DNA of 64,000 bases, from contig CH002614.1 of assembly GCA_000149265.1 (NCBI GenBank), positions 566,396 through 630,395 of the forward strand, given 5' to 3'. Position numbers and translations under genes: made by a program. A model generated the notes under the pieces. The model searched no databases, had not been told where the DNA came from, and saw only the letters and a list, made by a program, of their open reading frames with translations. The stretch's first letter is position 1, and every line of letters begins with the position of its first letter. Shown here piece after piece: positions 50,701 through 60,100 of the stretch. Source of the DNA: Ciona savignyi. Taxonomy: Eukaryota; Chordata; Ascidiacea; Phlebobranchia; Cionidae.

Positions 50701-53700
50701 TGTTGAAAACTCCAAGGAAATTTCCCAGAAACGAAAGTAAATCGGCAGTCATTTTGTATCCGCCATATATCATGCTTGTTTAACACTAAGTTACATTTTT
50801 GTGAAAGTGAAATAAATGGGGATGTGCAGCAGCACACAGACCACTTTAAATATGTTGGTACAACTATTCTGGCCGGGTCTCTGATGGGTAAAAGCTGTTT
50901 TGGTTTGTATGTTAATTATGAATTTATGAATTTTACACCATGGATATCACGTGTGGTTTAATAGTTAAGTACAAGGAACCACCAGCTCCTGCTTGCAGAA
51001 ACAACACTATACACCAAAATTAAGAATTTTAATGTTTGAATGACTAACCGCAGGGGGGTCCTTATGATTTTGTTTACACAAACAAATACTGCACATTCTA
51101 TTATTTAGGTAAAAGTGGTCAGAGCGATTAACACGTGGTAGTTTAAATTATAAATCAGATACTAAATGAGCTATTGTTCCGTAAAAATGATTTATTTATT
51201 TTTATTTATCGGCAAAATAAATACGGTTGGCTTATCTTTAAATACATCACCAAGTTAATTTAATCAACAGCCAACTAGTTATTTTTGTTGCTTCAGTGCA
51301 AACTTTCTCTTTGACCCAACATAGCTAAGTGGATTTAGTGTGCATAACGTTATATTTCTGTTTCTGTCATTCAAACACGCTCAGTTGGTAAAATTTCCAA
51401 CATCTTTTAGCGAATGTAAAAATGGTACCTTGCGTCATCAGAATATTGCGCCAGGCCGACTAAAACATGGTGAAATCCGATGGTAAACGCGTCCACCAAA
51501 CTGACAAGAAACTCCTGTACTTTTTTGAAGTTCTGCGGACCAACGCTCCAAGATCCGTCAATGAGTATTACAAGATCAGTCATTTGAGCCTTTTGGCAAT
51601 CTTGTACAAATCCACCTAAAGATATTTTGAATTGTAAGTTGGCTTTCATGCCACACACATCGCTATATACTGCAAAAAAACAAGCATTTAAGATTCGATG
51701 CAAATCTTACCGTTTTCAGTCTCGGATACATGGTTTGGCGATAGATTACTCCCGGACGACGCAGCAGCATTGGAGGTAACATCTAGCTCATTCACACCGC
51801 CGCTAGAGGTGACAGATGAACCCGATTGAGTCACAATTCTCCGAGACGACGAAGATGAAGAGCTTGAAGAACCTCGATGACTAGTTGTCAGTACCACCCC
51901 TTGTCCAACTGTAGCAATGTCGGTTTCGTTGGTGCTTTCCACTAAAACTCTTTGGACATCGGATTGATCAAAGTCTGTTGAAACAACAAGAGCTATGTAG
52001 TGTTCAAATCCTGATTAAAATAAATGAGTTATAGTAAATCCGCATTAATTGATTCAATGTTTAGAGAGAAAAGGTATCGGCATGTGCGCATTATTGGGTT
52101 TACCTTTACCCGCCGTTGTCCCTTTCAGAAAACAATTTATTAATTAAAATGATCGATGTCATAAAATTGCATAATAATATAAAACTGCGTTTGTATGTAA
52201 AATTTGGCAGCAACCAATCAACGTATCCTGATACCGGCGTATACAGCTCATGTGTATCATAACAAACCGAACTTTTAAATATACATCGGGGGCCAAGAGA
52301 AAAACCGCAAAATTTTCCCAGTCGACCACAGTTTGACAGCGGGACCACTTGAACGGTAACTGGGTATNNNNNNNNNNNNNNNNNNNNNNNNNNNNNNNNN
52401 NNNNNNNNNNNNNNNNNNNNNNNNNNNNNNNNNNNNNNNNNNNNNNNNNNNNNNNNNNNNNNNNNNNNNNNNNNNNNNNNNNNNNNNNNNNNNNNNNNNN
52501 NNNNNNNNNNNNNNNNNNNNNNNNNNNNNNNNNNNNNNNNNNNNNNNNNNNNNNNNNNNNNNNNNNNNNNNNNNNNNNNNNNNNNNNNNNNNNNNNNNNN
52601 NNNNNNNNNNNNNNNNNNNNNNNNNNNNNNNNNNNNNNNNNNNNNNNNNNNNNNNNNNNNNNNNNNNNNNNNNNNNNNNNNNNNNNNNNNNNNNNNNNNN
52701 NNNNNNNNNNNNNNNNNNNNNNNNNNNNNNNNNNNNNNNNNNNNNNNNNNNNNNNNNNNNNNNNNNNNNNNNNNNNNNNNNNNNNNNNNNNNNNNNNNNN
52801 NNNNNNNNNNNNNNNNNNNNNNNNNNNNNNNNNNNNNNNNNNNNNNNNNNNNNNNNNNNNNNNNNNNNNNNNNNNNNNNNNNNNNNNNNNNNNNNNNNNN
52901 NNNNNNNNNNNNNNNNNNNNNNNNNAAGCCCGTTGAACCGTGAACGCGCGAAGAGGTCAATGTGAATAATGCTTCAATTGTTTCGACGAGACGAAGATGA
53001 AATACATTATCGTTCAACGCGCGCTGTCATTTTAAGCAAAATGCGGCGGCGTTTAAAAGGCGGTCGGTTCAGATTTCCTCATAAAAATATTGGCGACTAG
53101 CTTAAGAGCACTTTTGAGGGTGGTTTACGTACTTAAAATTCCTTCAATAAACTATTGAATAATTTATAAAAAAAACTAAAATATTCATGCTTTGTATAGC
53201 CTATGAGTGTGAGCCAATATATGTATAAACGCAAAACTTATTTTAAAACACTTCCTGAATTACAAAACGCTCAAATTACAAAGGATAGAGTTTATGAATG
53301 AATCAAGGGTACTCCCCGCAATAACTGACATAGATTGATGTAGTTGGATATTAGCGTAAGATAATATGGCAGCTCCCTCGGGTTTCGCTACGGTGGCTTG
53401 CTAAACCGTGGTAACGTTTAAGCCCTGCTGACAACTTGACATGTACCATTAGTCAGGTAAGAGTGAGGGTGGGGTGTTGTTTATATTGACTAAATGAATT
53501 ACCATTACTCATCATTATAAATCAGTCACATAATCGGTTTCATGCTTAAGCGCGGCGATTTTGGTCCGTAATAAAATAGAACCAATCAACTTTGAACGCA
53601 AATAACACTCGAATGACTAGTTTGCAACTATATCCAATATAACTAATTTAAATATAGTTAAAAAGTATAATGTTTATAATTTTTAACATGACTAGAGAAA

Positions 53701-56700
53701 CGCTGACATTATCATGGAACGGGTGTTCTGTTTTTGTATAGCAATATAGGTTGAACACAAATAACACTCAAATGACTAGTTGGGGACTATCCAGGGCAAC
53801 TAATTTACACATACTTGAAAATGTTAATATTTATTATTATTAACATGTAAAGGGAAAAGCTGACATTATTTTTATTTAACGGCTGTTTTCTTTTGCTTAG
53901 AATTAGAAACTTACCTTTTTTGTTTACCACATCAAATTCTAGTGGGATAAAGTGATGCAACCTTCTGTCTGGTGTGTGGCGGTGTATTTAATACACGTTA
54001 TGCATCACATGATGCTTACTGATAGAGCAGGTAAAAGGGTGTAGTACATCTTAAGATTAAGTACCTAATGAAGCGTGGGTCTGCACAAATCCGAGTATGG
54101 AGCCACTAGAACGACCCCCATTGAGTGACTTCAGTTGGACAGTATATCTGGTACCCGGTTTCAGTGCGGTCAGTCTCACGTGGGTGGTTCGCGGACGTAA
54201 GGTTGCTTCACTTGAATAATCTCCGCCTACTTCTCGTACCAGAATATGATTCGCTGTTATCCCACTGTTAAAAGTATCATATTTTAAAAATATTTAGCAG
54301 TGGCAGCATTACTGGTTATTCACCGCTGGAATTGCATTAGTCATGTTTTATCAAGCAGTTATTATTACCGTAATATTGTGTTGAAACGGCTCGTTTGTAA
54401 AACCTCAGATTATTATGTCCACAAACGGCCCGAACATAAACATAGGCTTCACAGCCGGCGAATAGTATTTTCAATATAACTTACCTCTTTGGTGGTTGCC
54501 AGGTTACGCGAAAACCCGTTTCTTTAACTCTATCAAACACCAGGTTTCTCGGTCGAGGAACCGCTGAAAGATTCAGTTGTCTGTTATTACTTTGATTATG
54601 GGTATTATATGCACTTGCGGGTGTAGCTCAGAGCATGGAGACTTATCATGAAATCGTAAAAAATTATTTTCTTAATGTGGGCAGCAGAGACATGACTGTG
54701 ATTTTATCTCTAAAATAAACATAAGTCGTGTTGAGATTATTTAAAGAATCTTCACGAAACACGGGCAATTACAAGGGGTGGGAAGCTTTTACGCACAGCT
54801 AAACACTGTTTGCGTTCCGGTACATCTGCCGTAAAAGTTTGCCTAGTAATCGTGAAATTGTACGGCATGGTAATTTAAATCAAAACAAAGAATGGAAATT
54901 GAAGCTTAGCGGTAATGTTGGCACATAATCCCATACTTAAGTATATACTTTGATGGAGGGTTTAGTGTAATCGTTAAAAAAATTCGGGGACCCTTCACAG
55001 CGTTTAATGATAATCCCCGTAACCGCGGAAAGGGCGGGGTATTTGGCGGAACAAAGCAGCGGAATTACTTGCAAAGCCGTGCAACATGCTTTAAGCCACT
55101 TGCAGTTAAAAAAAAAAAAAAACTTAAAGCGGAAAATAAATATAAAGTACCGCAGGTCGTTTATTGACAGAGTGTATAACTGTTAGTCGAAAAGTGGTCA
55201 AATTAAAACACGCCACAGACTGTTCGATTGTGTCTGTGGGCAAGACACGGTTGCACACATTGCAATGAACCCAACAGTTTAATGGGTTAAATATAAAATG
55301 GTCCCAGCGTATACCTTAAATATTCTACAATAGCTCTGTTAATACGAATGTGAACACGTGGTTATCTAACGATTTCTCGTGTTAACGAAATCGCACTCGG
55401 CTGATAAAATTAACAAGTTACCCAGCATACAAATTATACAACCTGTGTTATTCAATTGATAAGCATCTACCAGTAGTGCCAGGTGAACACTCCTTAATTC
55501 ACCGGGATACACCGCTTGAATTCGAATCTCCACACTTTTGTTTAGTGCTATTTGACTCAATGTCGCTTCCGCCAAATCGCCAACCACCCAGTTAACGACC
55601 GAACCGTTGTGAAAAGTAGAAGCGCCAGCTTTGGAGCCTCCAATGAGATTATCTTGGGATTTGCCAAACACGCGGTACGATATCTTGTATTTTAGCACTG
55701 GTTTGGCAGGCGGCACCCAATGCACTCGAAGTGAAGTGTTATCCCTGCTTAAAATAGTGACCTCCTGGGGGGCAGGCCGCCCCTTTCGCGCAACCCGGAA
55801 GAACTGTTTGTTTCGGTTTCCCAGTTTCCGCCTTCGCGATTTTCGACGGAATTTGCGATCTTTTGATCGGGTATTTTTCGGTTTGTTGTTGGTAGGAACT
55901 ATTAAAGGCATTCGGCTGGATAATGTTGAATTTAGCTCCATGCTGTGCATCTGACTTATTGCCGTGGTTAAATTGCGGGTAATCGACGTCATTCCATTGC
56001 CACCACGAGCATCAACAGCAAGCTCTGAACAAATAAAGAAAAAAATGCGCATGCAGGATTTACCATTCAATACATATAAAGCTTAGTTAATAGGCAAAAG
56101 TACAAGTAAAACATGCATTGTTTGAAACAATTTAAAAAAAAAGTTTTTAAGCGGTAACATGGTGGTTTAAGGATAATAGAGGAAAGTCAAGCAACATGCA
56201 ACATCATTTGATTAAAAGCAATTTAACCTAATCAATCATTGTCCGTAATAAAAGTGATTCATGACTGAATATACGTAGGACATTGTTTGGTCGTACACCC
56301 CAGGGACGTTCCACCCACTACGGAGACGCCGATATGATTGTTTATATCAGATTGTGGTGAGAAAACTAGACGAACGACTGATTTAACAGTTAAAAATAAC
56401 AATACTGTACATTTTAGACATGGCCGTGGTCTTCTGAGCCCTTCTGGTTTCCTTAAAAACGAGACGGTAGCGTCACATACTTTATCCAGAGATTTTTAAT
56501 CTTAAGTCGTAAGATTCAGTTTATAAGAACCAAATCTGCGGGGACTGCAAATTCAGCTAATCTGTGCAAAAGTGACGCAAATGCCATTATCTGACCCATT
56601 AAGAACATTCTTGGGAGCTATTTCCGTCGTAATTACGTCAACCTGCCAGTAAAAGGAATTCAACCCTATAAGCCGACGAATAGAAAAGGTCGCGGCCACA

Positions 56701-59700
56701 TATCTGAACATCACATAACGGTGGTTTAGATACTTGTTGTCGTTTAATTTGATAAAAAAAACGAACAACCTAAATAGCGGAATCGTACACTACAATTAAC
56801 CAAAAGTCGTGAATCCACCGTATATTTTTTCAAGTGATAAATATGAGTGAAGAAAAACACGGTGTGCTCTAACTTCGTTGATGAGGTGTACGAACTGGTA
56901 TTTTAACTGTGACCCATTAATATTTCCCGACAGTGACTCCCAGGAGTAATTACAAGTCATTACAACAAAACCACGCTGATAATGTAGATTTCAATAAGTG
57001 ATTGGCTCCTGTGAGAGCAGCTGACAAATGCCGATCTAACAAGTATAAACGTCGATTACGATCTATTCTTTACATCAAAATTCCATCCATCAAATTTAAA
57101 GCGTAAAATTTCGACAAGAGACAAGATACGGGTTCGTGCGATTCCCACACAGATTAATAACGTCTACAACAAGAACTTACAAATATTTTTATTAAACGGC
57201 GAAGTTTGACAAATCCTCGCTTAAGTGGTAATTTTATTCCTAAGTTGTTGTATTGTAATTGTATATATATGTCGATTAAACGCGATAGTTTAATGTTGTA
57301 AAGTATTTGTGACTTGACGAAATTCGTTTTGAGCGAGTTATAGGATAGACATCTGTCAACAAAACGTGACTCCCGGCCGCCTGAACGTATCAAATGCTAC
57401 ACGCCATTGTTATGACCTATAACTAATATTAGGATATTTGTTTCCCATATATTCCTACCAAATACCAACGACTTCTGTATTATGAAGATACCATTGATGG
57501 ATAATGCAAATCCAAACATTCCATCCGTTTTTCAGCAGTAAACGGTTTTACTCGGAACCTCTGCACGATGCGACTGTCGTATATTGCCATTTAAGGAGCG
57601 ATTTGCTACTAAGGACAGGTTTCCTACGTCACGGGAGTTTAAAAATAAGTCGTGTTCGAAATTACACTTCGCCCTTGCTTGCAACCCACGACACTAAGAT
57701 TTTTGAAAATCTTTTTTGTTCAACAATGCTGGTTTTCGCTTGCATTCGTATGTCCCGTATGTCATAAACTATGACGTAAGGAAATACCACCAAATAAGAC
57801 GACCCAGGTTGGGGCTTTGTCGGGTTCGTTGGTTTCGGCTGTCGTACTATTGTCTTGGGCCATGTGGGGTTAAAAACAAAAGGATAGAGCATTCAATATT
57901 GGTTTAAGCAGGTTACGTTTCACCGTAATGGTAAATAAACATCTTAAGGTAGAAGATTCCGAGGAAAAATGTGCTCAGGTTCAAGGGACGCGCCTCAGTA
58001 TATTGATAGATATTACGTAATCATGGTATAATTTTGTCTGGTCATGCAAAGCAAAGTTTTCTGGGATAATATAAGCCTGAAGCGGCGTCTAGTTGGCCGC
58101 TGAGACCTGGTTACACGACATTTTGGCAGGTGTGTTGATGCGTTGTTATGACACCACTGGGTTACATAGCACCGCAAGAGCCTTGCACCTAAGCCCACCC
58201 TGCCTACACACACCGCACATTGCCGCGCAGATTAAATTTTGAAACATCTGTGACGATGTTAAGAGAGAAGGTGTGGTTTAAATATTGAGCCCAAAATATG
58301 GTGGTCTTGTGATTAGCGAGCGGTCTCATATTTTTAGCCCTGGCCGATTGTACGAGAAACAATGCTTTTCATTCAAAGTGAACAAGCGGGAAGTTACGTC
58401 AACAAATGGCTAAAAGTTGTTAAAACCACCAGCTTTGGTAATCCACTGTTGCGGTAGAATGTGGAGTGCTGTCGTATTTAATCTATTGCTGATCACGTCA
58501 GAACGGTTTGAAAGCGTGATTGGTCATTAGCATACCTGACAGGCCCCGGGAGAATCCATCCGTGTATAACGCAGTAACAAGCAAACCAAGGGAGGGTGTC
58601 TATCTGTTTTAAATCGGCCCCGATTTGGGCCTAATTGCATCCAGGTCCTTCGCCGCGGTGCGTGAGCGATTGTATCGTAGCGCTGTATTCAACCAACGCA
58701 TTTTGCAATTTTCTGTCGATCGGTCTACCAGCTCAGGGTCGTTTTACTTTTGTGCATTTCGATGCGTACGAGTAGCTTAAAACACATAAACTTTCACACA
58801 GGTATTCCCTGCTTCATTTAGGCGGCGTCGAGGATATAATCTGTGCACAGTGGTATCATAATGCTCAGTGCTGGTCTCGCGTTACCACTGTGCGATAAGG
58901 ACCCGCTTTTATCTAAGTTATTTTCTCTCTTGTTTATTGACTGAGGTGGAAAATTTGCGCACGCGATCTTTATATAGTTTATTATAGTTGGATCAATTTA
59001 GCTATTATAGCGCTTACCAAAACGACCCATTCTTCCACATCACAGTCCCTATACCCGACATGGCCCTTATCGACATGGATAAATTGTAAATCGCGAAATC
59101 CATTCGTCGAAATGCAATCACTGCTTTTGCCAATTTTCGCGGCGTTGGTTACAACCTCTGACGTAGGCTGAGTAATTTAATGTCGTCACAATACACAGTG
59201 CGCTGTAGTGGCTTACAACCTATGGAACAGAGCGACCGAGCAAAGAATTTAATCGTCGTTCCACTCAGGATCGGCAAAGCCACGAATTAAATTGTATACA
59301 TTTTGAAATCAACCTTGAAAAACGCACATGACCGAGGCAAATAAGAACTAAAGTGATTAATGACAAAGAAACCACTACACTGCTGCTTGAATATAGCGTT
59401 TGGTGATGAGAAAGTTATACCACAACGCTGCGATAAAGTTCCTAATTCGATGCGCCGACTTTTGGCCCCACAGACATAATTGGCGCGTCTCGCTGACCGC
59501 GGTTTAATGTACATGTTTTTTCGGTCCGTAAGGGAAACGCGAAACCTAACGACAGCATAGAATAACAAATCTCCCACTTTTGACAATGTGCTAACGGAAC
59601 ACATAATTCTAAAGCATATACGTAGCGGATTTTGCGAGATTTTCAGTCTAGACACGACATCTCCACGCGATCTAAATACATACAGCTTCTAAAGCTTCAA

Positions 59701-60100
59701 TAAATCCAACCGCAGTGAGTTTGGCTAAACAAAGCCACCCACTAACTTGAGAACAGCAACGACGACCGTGCGACAGCATAAAGCAAACAAAATGCTGAGA
59801 TAATATTGCATTTCTTGATGTATGATCGGATTTATACAATCAATTACCGTACAATGTGTGAAGTGATAAACTTAAAATCATTGAAAAAGATGATTATCTC
59901 ATGACACAAACCACACACTGTGGGATTAAGGTAAATTTGGTATGTAGCTTTGACTTACCACCGCTCTGACGCCGGTGTCGTGGCGAGTCGTCTTGTCCGG
60001 AAGTACGGGCTCCAGGTGACACAAGACCAGGCGAAATTACATGTTCGGCTGTTATATGAACCGCAGACAGTGCCATAAGCAAAATCGCCCAACGGATCAT
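24247..60100 (-). CDS. Giant FN3-VWA-CCP(41)-VWA-collagen matrix protein
   Basis: About 36 kb on the minus strand. Order: signal peptide exon 59959-60100 ([18 protein letters not shown], then RHRRQ, furin-like); 55443-56024 with a highly basic stretch and FN3-1; 54485-54563 plus 54065-54264 with FN3-2; possible 18-nt exon 52104-52121; Ser-rich linker 51711-51974; VWA-1 (51615 to 47982); 41 CCP domains (47734 to 28599); VWA-2 (28162 to about 26960); collagen exons to TAA 24247-24249. Nearly all module borders are phase 1, and phases agree across joins checked, including VWA-1 to CCP-1, CCP-41 to VWA-2 and VWA-2 to collagen. VWA with FN3 and short collagen resembles FACIT collagens; multiple CCPs recall SVEP1, which lacks collagen. 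A secreted matrix or adhesion role is inferred. The gap at 52368-52925 may hide exons. One gene is favoured; transcripts may be alternatively spliced or split. Confidence 0.82.
24973..25250 (+). mobile_element. tRNA-derived SINE, family 1, near full length
   Basis: The head GTCTGGTGGTTAAGTGCGTC (box A) and GGTTACAAGTGCGAAAC (box B-like) is followed by a conserved body (CATTGCCTAAACCCAGCGGATTAAT, in two parts shared with 38220-38430; GGTAACCCGACGGTGGGCG) and a tail ATCCTATCCTATCCT. It lies in a collagen-region intron, its tail ten bases from the splice donor of exon 25261-25369. Confidence 0.8.
26854..28162 (-). other. VWA domain 2 and start of the collagen region
   Basis: Exons 28042-28162, 27724-27845, 27439-27608 and 26854-27072 join in phase. 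MIDAS residues are complete: [32 protein letters not shown]. Other signatures are [14 protein letters not shown] and [14 protein letters not shown]. After [13 protein letters not shown] the same exon enters Gly-X-Y repeats ([14 protein letters not shown]), so the VWA is joined to the triple helix in one exon, as in many VWA collagens. A 12-G homopolymer at about 27121 lies in an intron. Confidence 0.9.
28599..32294 (-). other. CCP/sushi domains 33-41
   Basis: Single-exon modules at about 32112-32294, 31732-31912, 31361-31546, 29928-30092, 29473-29652, 29155-29338 and 28599-28786 flank two split ones (CCP-36 at about 31050-31145 and 30887-30975; CCP-37 at about 30729-30831 and 30447-30530). 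CCP-35 (31361-31546) lacks cysteines 4 and 6 ([10 protein letters not shown]; ends ALSIRG). CCP-39 has a seventh cysteine (CGSCYEV). CCP-41 joins VWA-2 in phase ([10 protein letters not shown]). Confidence 0.87.
28950..29095 (+). mobile_element. SINE family 1, 3' part
   Basis: GCTGCAATTGCTCTGGTAAC, CCGTTGGTGCGCG and the CACGGGGTAG...AATATCC tail match the body of the copy at 24973-25250; the tRNA-like head is absent. It sits in the intron between CCP-40 and CCP-41. Confidence 0.6.
32318..32608 (-). mobile_element. SINE family 1, near full length, reverse
   Basis: On the minus strand it starts AAGTCTGGTGGTTTAGTGCG, continues through GTCGCCTTTCAGCCGAATGG, TGCCTGAACCCAGCGGATTA and CGGTAACCCGACGATGGGCG, and ends ATATCCTATCCTAG. 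The orientation matches that of the host gene. It lies in the intron between CCP-32 and CCP-33. Confidence 0.8.
35755..35971 (+). mobile_element. SINE family 1, internally deleted
   Basis: The head GTGGGTTAGTTCGTCGCC and CAGGATTCAAGACTGG plus a shortened body ending GAATGTCCCATCCCT mark a diverged copy. It lies in the intron that splits CCP-23. Confidence 0.6.
38215..38430 (+). mobile_element. SINE family 1, 5'-truncated
   Basis: The copy starts near GGCCAGGGCACTTAACTG and includes CATTGCCTAAACCCAGCGG, CACTGCAATAACTCCGGTAA and a TGAAAATCCTAACC tail. The tRNA-like head is absent. It lies in the intron between CCP-17 and CCP-18. Confidence 0.65.
40713..41630 (-). other. CCP/sushi domains 10-12
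   Basis: CCP-10 begins in exon 41506-41630, with an acidic insertion ([11 protein letters not shown]). Its second half shares an exon (about 41226-41402) with the first half of CCP-11, whose second half is at about 41026-41115. Introns interrupt the domains just after the fourth cysteine in phase 0. CCP-12 (40713-40886) is one exon and degenerate: it keeps cysteines 1, 2, 3 and 5 but lacks 4 and 6 ([10 protein letters not shown]; ends HPAPISS). Confidence 0.85.
42991..45297. other. Large intron between CCP-6 and CCP-7
   Basis: 2.3 kb without a recognised exon. A less AT-rich stretch at about 44080-44740 holds open frames on both strands (for example [20 protein letters not shown] on plus), without similarity I recognise. 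It could be an old mobile element or a regulatory region. Confidence 0.4.
45915..46265 (+). repeat. Three tandem tRNA-like repeats, family 2
   Basis: Three head-to-tail units begin near 45915, 46025 and 46150. The third has GGTCGTGTGGCCGAATGGTTACCGCG, a near-perfect box A with a tRNA-like D-arm; the first two carry ATGGGTTCGAAACT or TTGGGTTCGAAACT, box B with the T-arm. The middle is ACCGATACATATA...ACGGTCTTAGTGACGAACCC, far longer than a standard tRNA, as if derived from a tRNA with a long variable arm (Ser/Leu type). They lie in the intron between CCP-4 and CCP-5. Confidence 0.7.
47250..47356 (+). repeat. tRNA-like repeat, family 2
   Basis: GGTCGTATCGCCGAATGGTTGACG, TTGATACATATACC and ACGGTCTTAAGGACGAAC match the tandem units at 45915-46265. 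The T-arm segment is decayed. It lies in the intron between CCP-1 and CCP-2. Confidence 0.6.
48520..48642 (-). repeat. tRNA-like repeat, family 2, reverse orientation
   Basis: On the minus strand it reads CAGTCGTGTGACCGAATGG, then GACTGATACACATACCG, then CTAGTGACAAGC and ATGGGTTCGAAACTAAA, matching the family seen at 45.9-47.4 kb. It starts a few bases after the splice donor of a VWA-1 exon (48647). Confidence 0.6.
49325..49494. repeat. 42-bp minisatellite repeating a splice donor
   Basis: On the minus strand the unit GCAAAGGTATTTATTTAGGG... is repeated about four times with a 42-bp period (candidate donors after positions 49485, 49443, 49401 and 49359). The first is the expected end of a VWA-1 exon; the others are copies of the same AAAG|GTATTT site. 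Because 42 is divisible by three and the unit lacks stops, each later donor would add the 14 residues [14 protein letters not shown] in frame. Confidence 0.9.
51711..51974 (-). other. Serine-rich linker exon before VWA-1
   Basis: The 264-nt exon starts after TTTCAACAG and ends AACG|GTAAG. It encodes a low-complexity, probably unstructured and O-glycosylatable region with a run of nine serines ([14 protein letters not shown]) and many Ser/Thr/Asn. Phase 1 at both ends fits splicing between FN3-2 (or gap exons) and VWA-1. Confidence 0.7.
52198..52367 (-). other. Possible trypsin-like protease C-terminal fragment abutting the gap
   Basis: A minus-strand frame that enters from the N run reads VQVVPLSNC, then GFSLGPRC, then [21 protein letters not shown]-like codons. 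The last part resembles the closing strand and C-terminal helix of chymotrypsin-fold proteases (VYTxVSxYxDWI). The catalytic residues would lie in the unsequenced gap. It is in an intron of the giant gene, so it could be an alternative exon, a nested gene piece, a retrocopy or chance. Confidence 0.35.
52368..52925. other. Assembly gap (558 N)
   Basis: The sequence is unknown; true length may differ. It lies between FN3-2 and the serine-rich linker exon of the giant gene and may hide coding exons. Confidence 0.99.
52926..54064. other. Intron sequence right of the gap
   Basis: No exon was recognised. Two related AT-rich stretches near 53580-53700 and 53750-53880 share AACACTCGAATGACTAGTT-like and GCTGACATTATxxTxGAACGG-like words, a small local duplication. 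Confidence 0.4.
54065..56024 (-). other. Basic segment and two FN3 domains
   Basis: Exon 55443-56024 (582 nt) first encodes a polar region, then an arginine/lysine block ([13 protein letters not shown]), then an FN3 domain from [10 protein letters not shown] through [17 protein letters not shown] to [12 protein letters not shown]3-2 is split: 54485-54563 ([19 protein letters not shown]) and 54065-54264 ([26 protein letters not shown]). Both show the W and the LKPGT.Y tyrosine-corner signatures; FN3-1 is the more degenerate. Exons start and end in phase 1, as expected of mobile FN3 modules. Confidence 0.82.
56025..59958. other. First large intron of the giant gene
   Basis: About 3.9 kb between the signal peptide exon and the first FN3 exon. 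No coding exon or repeat was recognised. Less AT-rich stretches near 58080-58220 and 58540-58760 could be regulatory; nothing specific supports that. Confidence 0.4.
59959..60100 (-). other. Signal peptide exon of the giant matrix gene
   Basis: ATG at 60098-60100; the first 18 residues form a hydrophobic secretory signal ([14 protein letters not shown]). It is followed by a short segment with RHRRQSG, a probable proprotein-convertase site, and a GTAAGT donor in phase 1. A TTATTGTTCAG acceptor-like sequence precedes the ATG, so a leader exon or spliced leader may lie upstream. Confidence 0.8.

Larger units (their letters stand above)
47982..51615 (-). other. VWA domain 1 (five or so exons)
   Basis: Exons 51429-51615, 49485-49636, 48647-48773 and 47982-48100 join in phase. 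The domain reads [13 protein letters not shown] (MIDAS DxSxS), [25 protein letters not shown] (MIDAS Thr), [10 protein letters not shown] (MIDAS Asp) and GVEVFSIGV, and ends with a cysteine after NILLKETC. A complete metal site implies divalent-cation-dependent ligand binding, as in FACIT and matrilin VWAs. The donor after exon 49485-49636 is embedded in a minisatellite. The intron 49637-51428 shows nothing recognisable. Confidence 0.9.

Noticed and set aside
52106-53017. 303-codon and 195-codon ORFs across the N run
   Set aside because: They exist only because N was translated as X; only the flanking real residues can be judged.
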